DNA of 64,000 nt from the NCBI RefSeq assembly GCF_008367235.1, contig NZ_VTZS01000002.1, positions 1 through 64,000 of the forward strand. Direction: 5' to 3'. Within the stretch, counting starts at the first letter, position 1. Every line of letters starts with the position of its first letter. Shown here piece after piece: positions 1 through 9,082 of this stretch. The notes under the pieces are model-generated. The model saw only the letters and a program-made list of their open reading frames with translations. It was not told the origin of the DNA and ran no database searches. The stretch is from Pareuzebyella sediminis (lineage in GTDB: Bacteria > Bacteroidota > Bacteroidia > Flavobacteriales > Flavobacteriaceae). A program made the translations under genes and the position numbers.

Positions 1-84
1 TGTAATAAACTTATTAAACAAGCTTATGGAATATCAAAATCAGGTATGGATTATGATCGAAATTATGTGGGTAGGTTGAGCTAA
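1..84 (+). CDS. possible 3' end of a gene cut by the window edge
   Basis: The first frame is open from base 1 and ends at a TAA at 82-84, giving 27 residues that finish in YVGRLS. The composition looks protein-like, but the piece is too short to recognise and nothing upstream is visible. It could equally be chance open frame in AT-rich DNA. The 160 bases that follow, up to the next gene's stop codon, show T-runs but no clear hairpin. Confidence 0.25.
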   Translation, partial: CNKLIKQAYGISKSGMDYDRNYVGRLS

Positions 85-247
85 ATTTCATTTGTTTTTT
101 AGCTCAGTTCTTTGTTACCAACTGTTTTTTTTTCGTCCGAATGAATTTTACCGTTCTGTTTTTCATTTCCATCCGAGTAGGAAGTCCATTAGCACAATAG
201 TTTCGTTCGAGTGAAAAGTCCAATTACAAATCAATTCCACCCCAAAC

Positions 248-829
248 TTATTGGAATGTTTCATTAGTTCTTTCCAAACTTCGTTTACTAAGTTGCGTGT
301 TAACAAGTGTCCCGTCCTTTTCCAAATATGTCTCCGAAATCATTCCAGAATTACCTCGGATATTTATAGTTAAACTATTTTCATCAGCCAACCAAGTTCC
401 AGATTTCCGGTCATCTGATTTTCTGATTTTATTTTGCCCATAATTGACCCATAACCATTCCGCATTACCTTCTTTGCTCAGAATATAAACTTCGACTTGT
501 TTTTTCGAGGAAGTTCCTAAAACCTCTATTTTATAACTTCCTGCATATTTTTCTCTTAACCTATCACTTTCGTTTTTTGCAATGGAATCCTTTCGGGTAT
601 TTTCCATCAAAATAGCTTTCTCGATACTATCTATTTTCTTAAGATATTCTTGGGCTTTTTCATAATCAGAATCATCAGATTTAATTGTCGAAAACTGGTT
701 TCTTGCTAGTGCATAATTTTCTTTCTCAAAAGAGTTTTTGCCTAACATTAAATATTTAGGTTTTTCCTCCACACAACTTCCAAGAAATACGATGGTTAGT
801 ATTAAAAAAAGAGAGTTTATTCTTTTCAT
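248..829 (-). CDS. hypothetical lipoprotein with TPR-like N-terminal segment
   Basis: A 193-residue protein of unknown function. I chose the ATG at 829 because it gives a compact lipoprotein signal: MKRINSLF, a hydrophobic core, then the lipobox LGSC with the lipidated Cys at residue 19. A longer frame starts at 886 but adds 19 residues ahead of the signal. Residues about 25-75 are helical and charged and resemble a single TPR-like unit (alternating Tyr, Ala and Leu around NYALARNQF). The C-terminal half looks like a small beta-sheet domain ending in ERTNETFQ. The gene is visibly more AT-rich than the metabolic genes downstream, so it may be a recent arrival. It stands alone, with no operon partner in view. 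Confidence 0.7.
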   Translation of the reverse strand: MKRINSLFLILTIVFLGSCVEEKPKYLMLGKNSFEKENYALARNQFSTIKSDDSDYEKAQEYLKKIDSIEKAILMENTRKDSIAKNESDRLREKYAGSYKIEVLGTSSKKQVEVYILSKEGNAEWLWVNYGQNKIRKSDDRKSGTWLADENSLTINIRGNSGMISETYLEKDGTLVNTQLSKRSLERTNETFQ

Positions 830-1441
830 TTGTTCAAATATTGGCACAAATTTCAAAATAGTTGGTAACGTAGGGATATAGATCATATGATATATATATC
901 TTTTATATGTGGAACTAAGATAGCCGATTTTTTATGCCATTAAAGGTAGTTTCAGCCACATGCGTGTAAATTTCCGTTGTTTTGGCCGAATTGTTCCTTA
1001 AAAAAACTGAATGTGCTTGATATGAATAAAACGGTCAGTGTGAAAAACGTGCACCGTATTAAAGTGAGCATAACAATACGTATTGAAACTGTTATTTACC
1101 TTAGGCTACCATGCGTTTTCAGTGGTTCACTTTGACCGTATTTTGCAGTCTTGCTAAAGGCGTTCTCTTCGAATAACAAACTAAATTCTCCGTTGGCCTT
1201 GACCCCTCCGTGACGTCTTAATCATTTGCCATTTAAGATGGGGCGAACATCGCGATTGAAACTAATTTCAGTATTTGACGAATCATTGCAAGACCCCAAA
1301 ATTAGGATGACCAAAATCCAAATAAGCCTATCTATACTCCTTATACCAATAGGTATTAACATTCCCCATAAATGTAATAGGATAATGGCCTAATATTTTA
1401 TTTGCCCGACTCCATTAAGCAATAGGTATGCAATAGCTTTA
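830..1441. other. intergenic region, no gene seen
   Basis: About 610 bases between two minus-strand genes. No frame of convincing protein character was found. The only structure noticed is an imperfect inverted repeat pair near 1031-1139, listed separately. Part of the right-hand segment must carry the 3' untranslated region of the ThuA-like gene, and the left part the promoter of the lipoprotein gene. No box of the TAnnTTTG type stands out. Confidence 0.5.
1031..1139. repeat. imperfect terminal inverted repeats about 110 bp apart
   Basis: ACGGTCAGTGTGAA at 1031-1044 and the reverse complement of 1126-1139, ACGGTCAAAGTGAA, match at 12 of 14 positions. Both arms are flanked on the outer side by AAAA and on the inner side, a little further on, by AAAACG-like bases. 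The inside has no open frame. The arrangement resembles a small non-autonomous element (MITE), but no target-site duplication was verified and only one copy was noticed in the window. Confidence 0.25.
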
Positions 1442-2290
1442 TCACTCTTTTTTTACCACCCATTTTATTCCCTCTATAAGATGTTGTCTTCCAAAATCCG
1501 TATTCAATGAACGGATATCATGACCCAATTCTGTATAGAAAAATCTTCCTCCTCCCCAAACCCTGGTCCAGGCTACAGGATGATCTTCCCCCATTGTCTC
1601 GCCTCCTCTTGTCTTGAAATATTCCCTCACGGGTTCATAAGTTGATTCGTCCACTCTTAATAAAACCTGTACTCCTGGCAGACCTGTAACCGCCCTGGTG
1701 TGGTTGGTCCAATCTGCTTCGTACCAAAACTCTTTACCCATTCCCTTAACGGCAGGGTGATCCATGGCAGTGGGATCGACTACTAACTTAGCTCTTAGAA
1801 ATTCAGAATCACTGTTAAAATCACAACCTCCCAATTCCATTATCCATGGCCAGTTTTCCTGATGTACCAACAATGCATGCAAACCAACAATAGCACCCCC
1901 AGCTTTATACCATTCTTCAATGGCATTGCGCTGTTCTTCATTGAAAACCTTATCGAGAACATTTGCATTGTTGAACAGCAATACATCATAATAGCCCAGT
2001 TTTTCCTTCGATATGTCCGTACCAGTTTCACTTACATCTATCTGCATATTGTGTTCTGCACCTAAACGAACAATCCATCCATTTACTATGGGGATGTCAG
2101 GATGGCGAAACCAACCCGTACCGGAAAAAAGCAAAACCTTCAATGTTGTCTCGTCGCCCATCGCACTGTGCTCGTGCATTTTCTTTTCGTGGTCGGCATC
2201 GAGATGCTCTTGCGCAATTAATTGAAAGCTTGATAAAAAAAATAACGAAAAAAAGAGGGTTGCAAAAATTTGGTTTCGTTTGCTTTTCAT
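1442..2290 (-). CDS. exported ThuA-like domain protein
   Basis: A 282-residue protein of the ThuA (trehalose utilisation) family, which has a class I glutamine-amidotransferase-like fold and unknown or sugar-related activity. The ATG at 2290 is chosen because MKSKRNQIF followed by a hydrophobic run ending in LIAQ makes a clear Sec signal peptide; the longer frame from 2341 hides it. Family features seen are VLLFSGTGWFRHP near the N-terminus, YDVLLFNNANVL, GGAIVGLHAL, and a C-terminal GHDIRSLNTDFGRQHL followed by GIKWVVKKE. An insertion rich in His after the signal (HLDADHEKKMHEH) is unusual. The gene stands alone. Relatives in this phylum often sit near oxidoreductases and sugar hydrolases, so a periplasmic role in sugar breakdown is likely but unproven. 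Confidence 0.85.
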   Translation of the reverse strand: MKSKRNQIFATLFFSLFFLSSFQLIAQEHLDADHEKKMHEHSAMGDETTLKVLLFSGTGWFRHPDIPIVNGWIVRLGAEHNMQIDVSETGTDISKEKLGYYDVLLFNNANVLDKVFNEEQRNAIEEWYKAGGAIVGLHALLVHQENWPWIMELGGCDFNSDSEFLRAKLVVDPTAMDHPAVKGMGKEFWYEADWTNHTRAVTGLPGVQVLLRVDESTYEPVREYFKTRGGETMGEDHPVAWTRVWGGGRFFYTELGHDIRSLNTDFGRQHLIEGIKWVVKKE

Positions 2291-3022
2291 AAGTGGTAAT
2301 TCTTTAGAGGTTGGTATATAAATGCCTGTTATAGATTTCAATAAAAATAACGGTTTTATAGGTATTTATAAGGGTCAAAACCTTCCTGACGGGTACTCGA
2401 CTTAAAGATTTTGCTTTTTCATCATAAATTATATCGAATATTCAACATCTTAAAGTATTGATTTCCAAAATAATCTGTTGAATAGTTGATTTTTGCCCTG
2501 TTTTTGAGCCTGTAATTGAGAAAAATCAACTTTCCCTGGGTAAAAAAACTGGAGATATAAATATAGAACATCCCCAAGCGACAAGCTACCCTAAGGGTTT
2601 ATCTCTCTATTAATCAAGGGTTTGTAATCACCCTAAACGTAGCCGACGGACAACTTTAAGTGGTCATATACAACGGATTTTATTTATAGCCTGAAGGGTG
2701 AAACGTTCATAGGGAGCTCCATAATCCAACCCCTTTATGAAGTCGTTCTGGCGCAAATCATCTATAAATTCATTGGCCAACTGCTGGGTGAGTTTAAAAA
2801 TGGTTAAGGCTATAGGGTTTTAACTGCATTAGGTGCACTACGTGCACTTTCTGCCAAAAGGCAACTTTTCAAGTTTTAGGGAGAACAAGGGACTCTATTC
2901 GGGACCCATCAGTTTTTTCGAGGCACCCATTTTGTGAAAGGTATGCCAATTGTATCACATTAAAATCAATTGGTATAAACCAAGAATCAATGACTATCAT
3001 ATTCCGTTACTTCGTTTTGATA
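2291..3022. other. intergenic region with a decayed coding remnant
   Basis: About 730 bases between two minus-strand genes. Except for a 51-codon open stretch on the minus strand (2664-2819, listed separately) I see no coding frame. Short complementary tracts around CCCTAAGGG and CCCTAAACG occur near 2590-2640 but form no convincing terminator. Confidence 0.45.
2664..2819 (-). pseudogene. possible gene remnant, 51 codons ending in a stop
   Basis: The minus strand is open for 51 codons between in-frame stops and has no start codon near its upstream end. The translation is protein-like, for example QLANEFIDDLRQNDF and GLDYGAPYERFTLQAINK, with balanced charged and aromatic residues. That would be unusual for random intergenic DNA. 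It may be the 3' end of a gene whose upstream part was deleted. I cannot name the family. Confidence 0.3.
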
Positions 3023-4255
3023 TTATTTTTTGAGAGCCCATGTGTTAATGGCATTATGTTTACCTTCTAGCACAATCTTATATAAATTGGATGGATATGT
3101 AGAGACATCGATGCTTGTTTTATTCAATTTAACCGGAATATGATCCACCAAAGTGTATTCATCCGTTCCACCTTCGGCAAATACATTCGTTGTCGCGATC
3201 CAAATAGTAAGCATTCCCTCTTCCTCAAAGGCATCCCAAGTAAGTTCTATTATATCGTTATCAAGAATAGCCTTGGCATTGGCCACTGAGATGGAGTCGG
3301 TCAACGCCACCCCGTCAAATTCCCACATGCGTTCTTTTTCTGGGGCTATGCGGAGTGCTTTTAAGAGCGTAGGTGCAATATCTACTATACCCGGACTCCG
3401 CCCTTTGAAATACGGGTTCAAATTTTTTGCGTTGGTACTAATCCATGTGAGGCGCTCCCTATCGCTTTGTCCACCATGCCCTTTGCCTGTTTCCGAATTT
3501 CTTCCGTGGTCGGTGGTGATATAGACTTGCCAATCTTCGTTGTGATGTTTCTTTCGGTAGTGCATGGCCTGCCATAAACGACCGATTTGGCCGTCCATCG
3601 TTTTTACCGCATTGTAAAATGGATCACTATCACCGTATTGGTGCCCCATATCGTCGGTATATTCCAAATATACCCAAGAGAGGTCCGGACTCTCTTCTTT
3701 TATGTACCTCGCCGCTTCGTTGGTTACATGTTCATCTATTTTATGGATGAACAGCCGATCATTGCCATGAGGAAAGGTGATGGTATCGTGTTCAAACCCA
3801 TCAAAATGATAATCCAGTTTTATTTTCGCGGTCTCCGGAAGACCTTCCCCGACCAATTTGGTACGGTTGTCTTCCCAAGTGGAAAAAATGGCCGTTTTCA
3901 GTTCGGGGCGGTATTCTTTGGCAAATCTAAAGAGCGTCCAGTACCTATAGTTCGGCTCTTTAATATCGTTGCCCCAAACGTTGTGCTTATGGGCCCAAGT
4001 ACCGGTAAGTAGACTGTTATAACCTACTGCTGATATTGTAGGGGTTTCAGAATACCCGCCCTTTTCGCCACCCATATAGGCACGTGTATACCCACCTTCC
4101 GCCGAAATGGCGTCCAAATTTGGGGTGGGTACTTTTTCGATTACATCTGCCGGGATGCCATCGACGATCACAAAAAGAATTTTTGGAGTGTTGGTTTGGG
4201 AAAATCCAAGAGCGTAAAAGGAAGCCCATACAAGCCAAGTAAGAGTCGTTTTCAT
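3023..4255 (-). CDS. exported alkaline-phosphatase-superfamily phosphodiesterase
   Basis: A 410-residue enzyme of the type I phosphodiesterase/nucleotide pyrophosphatase group. The ATG at 4255 gives a clean signal peptide (MKTTLTWLVWASFYALGFSQ); the longer frame from 4276 only adds MDKKQKV. The bimetal site is visible in order: VDGIPAD near the mature N-terminus (first Asp), a Thr/Ser-rich nucleophile stretch SETPTISAVGYNSLLTG, then YTDDMGHQYG and TTDHGRNSETGKGHGG, which supply the Asp and His ligands. The last 90 residues form an extra beta-rich tail. The substrate is not predictable from sequence; nucleotides, phosphodiesters or phosphonate-type compounds are all possible. No neighbour helps. 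Confidence 0.85.
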   Translation of the reverse strand: MKTTLTWLVWASFYALGFSQTNTPKILFVIVDGIPADVIEKVPTPNLDAISAEGGYTRAYMGGEKGGYSETPTISAVGYNSLLTGTWAHKHNVWGNDIKEPNYRYWTLFRFAKEYRPELKTAIFSTWEDNRTKLVGEGLPETAKIKLDYHFDGFEHDTITFPHGNDRLFIHKIDEHVTNEAARYIKEESPDLSWVYLEYTDDMGHQYGDSDPFYNAVKTMDGQIGRLWQAMHYRKKHHNEDWQVYITTDHGRNSETGKGHGGQSDRERLTWISTNAKNLNPYFKGRSPGIVDIAPTLLKALRIAPEKERMWEFDGVALTDSISVANAKAILDNDIIELTWDAFEEEGMLTIWIATTNVFAEGGTDEYTLVDHIPVKLNKTSIDVSTYPSNLYKIVLEGKHNAINTWALKK

Positions 4256-4471
4256 CACTTTCTGTTTTTTATCCAATCTATTTGAAGGTACGCCGATACA
4301 CTCTTTTGGTCTGAAAGCGATAGGTAATTGCTATAATAGAGCAATCGCAACACTTGGGTGATTGAGAATTTTTAAAATATACCGACCAAAAGCCCTAATG
4401 AACTTACACGAATCATTGGAGCCCCAATGCCTGCCTTTTTGATAGCGTTTCCCTAGAAGATGCCAAAGGCA

Positions 4472-4678
4472 TTAGTCGGGCAATTGATCCCGGTAAATAG
4501 AGCCATCAGATCGAATTTCAAATTTTCCGGTAAAATAGGTTTCTTCCTTTCCATCCGGCGACTCGAGCACCGTGATGGCCAGTTGCACCAGTTCATCTCT
4601 TAGGTTGTGCACACGTATTTTGTTTTTCTCATAAATCTCTATTCCAGCGAACGCTGATTTCTTTTTTGTTGGAAACAT
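4472..4678 (-). CDS. small hypothetical protein
   Basis: A 68-residue frame with an ATG start, charged and without signal peptide or membrane segment. It looks like a small beta-rich domain: a central NLRDELVQLAITVLESPDG is followed by KFEIRSDGSIYRDQLPD. It ends about 200 bases upstream of the start of the phosphodiesterase gene on the same strand and diverges from the aminotransferase gene. I do not recognise the family. It may be a real small gene or a fragment. Confidence 0.4.
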   Translation of the reverse strand: MFPTKKKSAFAGIEIYEKNKIRVHNLRDELVQLAITVLESPDGKEETYFTGKFEIRSDGSIYRDQLPD

Positions 4679-4952
4679 ACTTTCTGAATTGCTTCAGTTG
4701 TCCTAAGATAATCTTTTTTATAAGCGTGGTATCATAAATTTCTCTTCGATAATAGTATCAAAATGAAGAAAGGCTGTTTGGGTCACAAAATTTGAAATGT
4801 TAAAGCGTTTTTGAAATATTTTCGCCCGAGTGCTGTTTTTTAGCAAATTTTGGCACCTAATTATGAGTTTTGAATACTTTTTGCCTTGCCTTAACTTAAA
4901 TAGGGAAGACAAACAATAATATTCGTTAACTTCATGCGTAAATGCTACCGCT

Positions 4953-6050
4953 ATGAACCGACGAAATTGGATATCACGTGTAACAATGGGCTCTGCTGGA
5001 CTAACCTTAGTGCCCCATTTGGGGATTTCCATGCCTGCTGCCGACAACAACCGTACTTATTTACGACTAGGAGCCAACGAAAACCCTTATGGTTGCTCAT
5101 CTGAAGTATTGAAAGTATTCAATACGGCTCAGGCTGAGGTCAATAGATATGCTTTTGCTACAATACCTGAGGTCAAAACAACCTTGGCAGATGCATTTGG
5201 CTACGAGACGAACCACGTACTTATTGGGCCTGGATCTTCCGGGCTTTTAGAAGCCGTTGTCCATTTCATGTTGGAAGGTAAGGGAGAGATTACTACCGCA
5301 ACCCCGACTTTTGATATATTGCCGGCTATGTTCGCCAGATTTAACGGAAATACAAACTATATTCCTCTCAAGAAAGACCATTCCCTTGATTTAAAGGGTA
5401 TGTTGCAGAAGACCCAAGAACGACCAGGCTTGGTATATATCGTAAACCCAAATAATCCCATTGGTCATGCCTTGAATCCACAAGAACTTAGAACTTTTAT
5501 TAAGGAAGTGACCCCATACTCCTACGTACTGATAGATGAGGCATATCTCGAGTTCAGTGATAGTAGAGAATCAATGATAGCTATGGTAAAGCACCCCAAG
5601 GTTATGGTCATCAAAACCTTTTCAAAAGTCTACGGATTGGCCGGCTTGCGTATTGGTTACGGCTTTGCCCACCCCGAATGGGCCAGTGCATTGGAAAAGC
5701 ACATGATTTTTTCGGGGCTCCCAGTTTCATCCCCAGCACTAACGGCAGTGAAAATTGCGCTTGAAGACCAAGCGTTCGTTGATTTTGTAGTACAAAAAAA
5801 CAAGGAGTCTCGTGCCTTGCTCGTAGATACCCTTGAGGGTCTAGGCATCTCTTTTATACCGTCACAGACCAGCTTCATGCTTTTTGACATTTCAAAGTAT
5901 CGAGGAGATTTTGGTGCGGATATGAAGGATAAGGGTATTATTATCGGCATTCGGGATTATCTCGATAAAAAGTGGTGTAGGGTGAGTATGGGTACGGTTG
6001 AGGAAACCACCACTTTTTGCCAAGTGCTGCACCAATTATGGAACGCCTAA
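4953..6050 (+). CDS. Tat-signal aminotransferase of the histidinol-phosphate type
   Basis: A 365-residue fold-type I PLP enzyme close to histidinol-phosphate aminotransferases. Visible motifs are GANENPYGCS (substrate end), GPGSSGLLEAV (phosphate cup), NPNNPIGH, DEAYLEF and FSKVYGLAGLRIGYG, with Lys225 in the last as the Schiff-base lysine. The N-terminus is not that of a biosynthetic enzyme: MNRRNWISRV has a twin arginine followed by a hydrophobic stretch to LVPHLGISMPAA, which is the pattern of a Tat signal. A cofactor-bearing enzyme exported folded fits Tat. There are no his genes nearby, so a periplasmic transamination, perhaps of an amino acid or amino sugar acid, is more likely than histidine synthesis. 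Export is predicted, not shown. Confidence 0.85.
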   Translation: MNRRNWISRVTMGSAGLTLVPHLGISMPAADNNRTYLRLGANENPYGCSSEVLKVFNTAQAEVNRYAFATIPEVKTTLADAFGYETNHVLIGPGSSGLLEAVVHFMLEGKGEITTATPTFDILPAMFARFNGNTNYIPLKKDHSLDLKGMLQKTQERPGLVYIVNPNNPIGHALNPQELRTFIKEVTPYSYVLIDEAYLEFSDSRESMIAMVKHPKVMVIKTFSKVYGLAGLRIGYGFAHPEWASALEKHMIFSGLPVSSPALTAVKIALEDQAFVDFVVQKNKESRALLVDTLEGLGISFIPSQTSFMLFDISKYRGDFGADMKDKGIIIGIRDYLDKKWCRVSMGTVEETTTFCQVLHQLWNA

Positions 6051-6094
6051 AATACCGTTACGCTTTCGAAAGCCAGTTACAAACTTTAAAAATT

Positions 6095-6658
6095 TCAATA
6101 AGGTAATTCTTTAACCACCTTTGCCGGAATGCCTGCCACCACGGTATTTTCGGGAACGTCTTTTGACACCAAAGCGTTGGCCGCCACTACTGAATTTACA
6201 CCCACGGTCACCCCGGGCAATATGGTAGCACCGGCACCGATCCACACATTTTTTTTTATAAGGATAGGTTTGACTATCAACGATTTTCGTTCTGAAGGTT
6301 TCAAAGGATGGCTTTCTGTGATTAGCTTGACCTTGGGGCCGATTAAAACTTCATCCTCGATGGTGATACCCCCAAGGTCTAAAAAAGTACAATCATGATT
6401 AATGAACACCTCTTTGCCCAAGCGAATAAATCTTCCGAAATTGGTATGAAATGGGGTAAAAATAGTAGTGCTGTTGTCTATTTGGTATTCAATAATATCG
6501 CTTAATAGTTTTCTTATCTCCGTTATATCGGTGGCGGCATTCAGTTTTTTGGAGCGTTGAATAGTGCGTGCCGAGGCCTTGAATATTTTACGATATTGCG
6601 GGTCGTTGAAGCGAACGGCCTCCCCTGATTTCAACCGCTCAAAAATATCTTTTACCAT
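6095..6658 (-). CDS. hexapeptide-repeat acetyltransferase (maltose/galactoside type)
   Basis: A 187-residue left-handed beta-helix acyltransferase. The first 55 residues match the short helical domain seen in maltose and galactoside O-acetyltransferases (FERLKSGEAVRFNDP). The rest is hexapeptide repeats, including VLIGPKVKLITESHP, where His is the expected catalytic residue, and VWIGAGATILPGVTVGVNSVVAANALV. It ends VVAGIPAKVVKELPY, the usual close of the family. The protein is cytoplasmic with no signal peptide. It should transfer acetyl from acetyl-CoA to a sugar hydroxyl. The gene converges with the aminotransferase gene and has no operon partner. Confidence 0.85.
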   Translation of the reverse strand: MVKDIFERLKSGEAVRFNDPQYRKIFKASARTIQRSKKLNAATDITEIRKLLSDIIEYQIDNSTTIFTPFHTNFGRFIRLGKEVFINHDCTFLDLGGITIEDEVLIGPKVKLITESHPLKPSERKSLIVKPILIKKNVWIGAGATILPGVTVGVNSVVAANALVSKDVPENTVVAGIPAKVVKELPY

Positions 6659-7288
6659 GGTATCAATGTAGTTTTGCCTTTAATTGGTCCTAAGAGGATA
6701 CATGCTCAACCATTAAAAGTACTACTTATCGTTTTTGTTGCCATAAACTGGTTGCTATGATTTTACCCATCTGGATTTAAAAATAAATTCTGGTATCTTA
6801 AGATCGAAGACGCTCAACCTTTATCGACCAAAAATCAAATCACTATTTTTAACTCTCCAATGCTTTTGGAATCCCTTATTCCGGTTTAAGCCGAATGGGT
6901 AAGAATAATTGCCATTTGAAACCAGTGTATGTCGCGTCGGATGGTGCGGCCCCTAGGGTGTTGAAAATAGTTGCAAATCTGACAAATTTACAGGCAAAGC
7001 CATGGAAATATACAGGGTAATGGGTGGATTGTTTATTGATATTTGGCTGTGATAAGAAAAGCCTTAAATTGAAGTCCGATAAAGATGTGTAGTTCACGTT
7101 GAATCTGCACTTTAACCATTATCTTGTAGGGCCTATACACTAAAGACTTTTGAACGTAAGGCTGGGCAGGAGATGGGGTACGATTTTCCAGAAGGATTTA
7201 GTGGCCATTGGGCGCAACTGCAATCGAGTAAAGGTTGTAGGGCTACGGCATGGTTCATTTATGAGTGATAAACGAAATATTAAAGAAC
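6659..7288. other. intergenic region between divergent genes
   Basis: About 630 bases separating the acyltransferase (minus) and the FAD oxidoreductase (plus). It should hold both promoters. A possible promoter for the plus-strand gene is listed at 7099-7127. Short open frames here have no protein-like character. Nothing else was recognised. Confidence 0.5.
7099..7127 (+). promoter_or_regulatory. possible Bacteroidota-type promoter
   Basis: TTG at 7099-7101, an 18-base spacer and TATCTTGT at 7120-7127 resemble the TTG / TAnnTTTG promoter of this phylum, with one mismatch in the -7 box. Transcription would start near 7135, about 150 bases ahead of the FAD oxidoreductase. The evidence is the pattern only. 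Confidence 0.3.
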
Positions 7289-9082
7289 ATGAAAGTATTT
7301 TTTCAAATCTTTGTCTCGATAATTTGCACACTTCGTTTAGGATGGTGCCAAGAGCTCCTTATAGAGGCCGAAAGCTTTGACAACCCTGGTGGTTGGGTCG
7401 TCGACCCCCAGTTTGTACAGCAAATGGGCTCACCTTACTTGATGGCCCATGGTATGGGTGAACCTGTTGCAGATGCCAGCACTACGGTTCGTTTTCCAGA
7501 AAAGGGTACGTACCATATCTGGGTAAGAACCATGAACTGGGCTCCTGGGGACTGGCAGGCCCCTGGCAGGTTTCGTTTGAAGATCGACGATCGTTCTTTC
7601 GAGAAGCAATTGGGCCAACGGTCGGGTTGGGGATGGGAGTATGTCGGGGCTAAAGAGATACAGCATAATACCGTTGTGCTAAGTCTTGTAGATCTTACTG
7701 GTTTCAACGGCAGGTGTGATGCCATTTATTTTTCCGTACAGAAGGAAGAACCCCCGGCTTCGCCCCGAAAAGTAGCTGATTGGCGAATGCAGCTAGCCCA
7801 AGAACCCAATGCCCCGGAGGAATTGGAGGCATACGATTTAGTGGTTACAGGCGGCGGAATAGCAGGATGTGCGGCCTCGATTGCCGCTGCCGAACAGGGA
7901 TTAAAAGTGGCGTTGATCCACGATCGACCGGTGTTGGGGGGGAATGCTAGTAGCGAAATAAGGGTGCATACCCTTGGAATATACGGTCATTTTGAACGTA
8001 TCCTTAAAAAACTGGATACAGAGCATTATCCCAACGGCTCCGCTGAAGCCAAATTAGATCAAAAAAAACGCGATGATAATGTCAAGAGTTACGAGAACAT
8101 CGACCTTTATCTCAATTGGCGGGCCTATGATGCGGTGGCCGAAAACGATTCGATTCGCTATGTAGACGCACGCCATACCCGAACGGGCAAAAGAAAAAGG
8201 TTTTCGGCCCCTTATTTCGTAGATTCTACTGGAGACGGATGGATCGGTTTTTGGGCGGGTGCCGATTTTTCGTACGGCCGTGAAAGTGTAAACACTTATG
8301 ATGAAGATTGGGAAGAATGGGGGGAACTATGGAGCCCTGAGGAAGCCGACAACGCGGTAATGGGCTCTTCGGTGTTATGGGGTTCGAAGGAAACCGAAAC
8401 GGAGCAGAGGTTCCCCGAAGTGCCTTGGGCACTGCCGGTAGCGAAAACCTATGAGGAAGTTAATGGCGAATGGCAGTGGGAGTTTAGCCGAAATGATTTA
8501 AATCAAATTGATGATGCCGAAGCAATTAGGGATCATATGCTTCGCGCCATATATGGTTCTTTTGCCAACGCAAAGAAAGACCCAAAAAATGCGACTAGAA
8601 AGCTGGAATGGGTATCTTATTTGGTGGGAAAAAGGGAGTCACGCAGATTGGTTGGGGATCATGTTTTTACTTTTAACGATGCAAAGAAGGGTACCAAATT
8701 CCCGGACGCCGTAGTTCAGGAAACTAGGGAGGTCGACGTTCATTATCAGACCGTTCTGGAAAATGAACAGAATCCTGACTTTATTTCAGAGGCCCTTTTC
8801 TATAAGACTCCCCGGTATTACATTCCTTATAGAAGTCTATATTCAAAAAACATTAAAAATCTGTTTATGGCAGGAAGAAATTTCAGCACGTCACATGTCG
8901 GATTGGGCGGCCCGCGAGTGATGCGCACCACGGGTCAAATGGGGGCTGCCGTAGGTCTTGCCGCGGTACTTTGTAAAAAATACGACGTGAATCCCAGGGA
9001 TATTTATACGGGTTACCTTGAGGAATACCTTGATTTGATAGAAAGCCAGAAATATCTTAAAATTCCGGAATCAAAGAAATGA
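7289..9082 (+). CDS. exported FAD-dependent oxidoreductase with N-terminal beta domain
   Basis: A 597-residue protein. The ATG at 7289 is preferred over the GTG at 7265, as it starts a signal peptide (MKVFFQIFVSIICTL...WCQ). Residues about 22-160 form a beta-sandwich of the carbohydrate-binding kind (LLIEAESFDNPGGW, YHIWVRTMNWAPGDW). A Rossmann FAD fold follows: VVTGGGIAGCAASIAAA with GGGIAG at 188-193, then VLGGNASSEIR, and a closing FAD motif GLGGPRVMRTTGQMG. This belongs to the FAD_oxidored group, often labelled xanthan-lyase-like, which acts on unknown carbohydrates outside the cytoplasm. It shares a four-base ATGA overlap with the next gene, so the two are co-translated. Confidence 0.85.
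   Translation: MKVFFQIFVSIICTLRLGWCQELLIEAESFDNPGGWVVDPQFVQQMGSPYLMAHGMGEPVADASTTVRFPEKGTYHIWVRTMNWAPGDWQAPGRFRLKIDDRSFEKQLGQRSGWGWEYVGAKEIQHNTVVLSLVDLTGFNGRCDAIYFSVQKEEPPASPRKVADWRMQLAQEPNAPEELEAYDLVVTGGGIAGCAASIAAAEQGLKVALIHDRPVLGGNASSEIRVHTLGIYGHFERILKKLDTEHYPNGSAEAKLDQKKRDDNVKSYENIDLYLNWRAYDAVAENDSIRYVDARHTRTGKRKRFSAPYFVDSTGDGWIGFWAGADFSYGRESVNTYDEDWEEWGELWSPEEADNAVMGSSVLWGSKETETEQRFPEVPWALPVAKTYEEVNGEWQWEFSRNDLNQIDDAEAIRDHMLRAIYGSFANAKKDPKNATRKLEWVSYLVGKRESRRLVGDHVFTFNDAKKGTKFPDAVVQETREVDVHYQTVLENEQNPDFISEALFYKTPRYYIPYRSLYSKNIKNLFMAGRNFSTSHVGLGGPRVMRTTGQMGAAVGLAAVLCKKYDVNPRDIYTGYLEEYLDLIESQKYLKIPESKK

Noticed and set aside
4953-6050. Biosynthetic HisC
   Set aside because: There is a twin-arginine signal at the N-terminus and no histidine genes are near.
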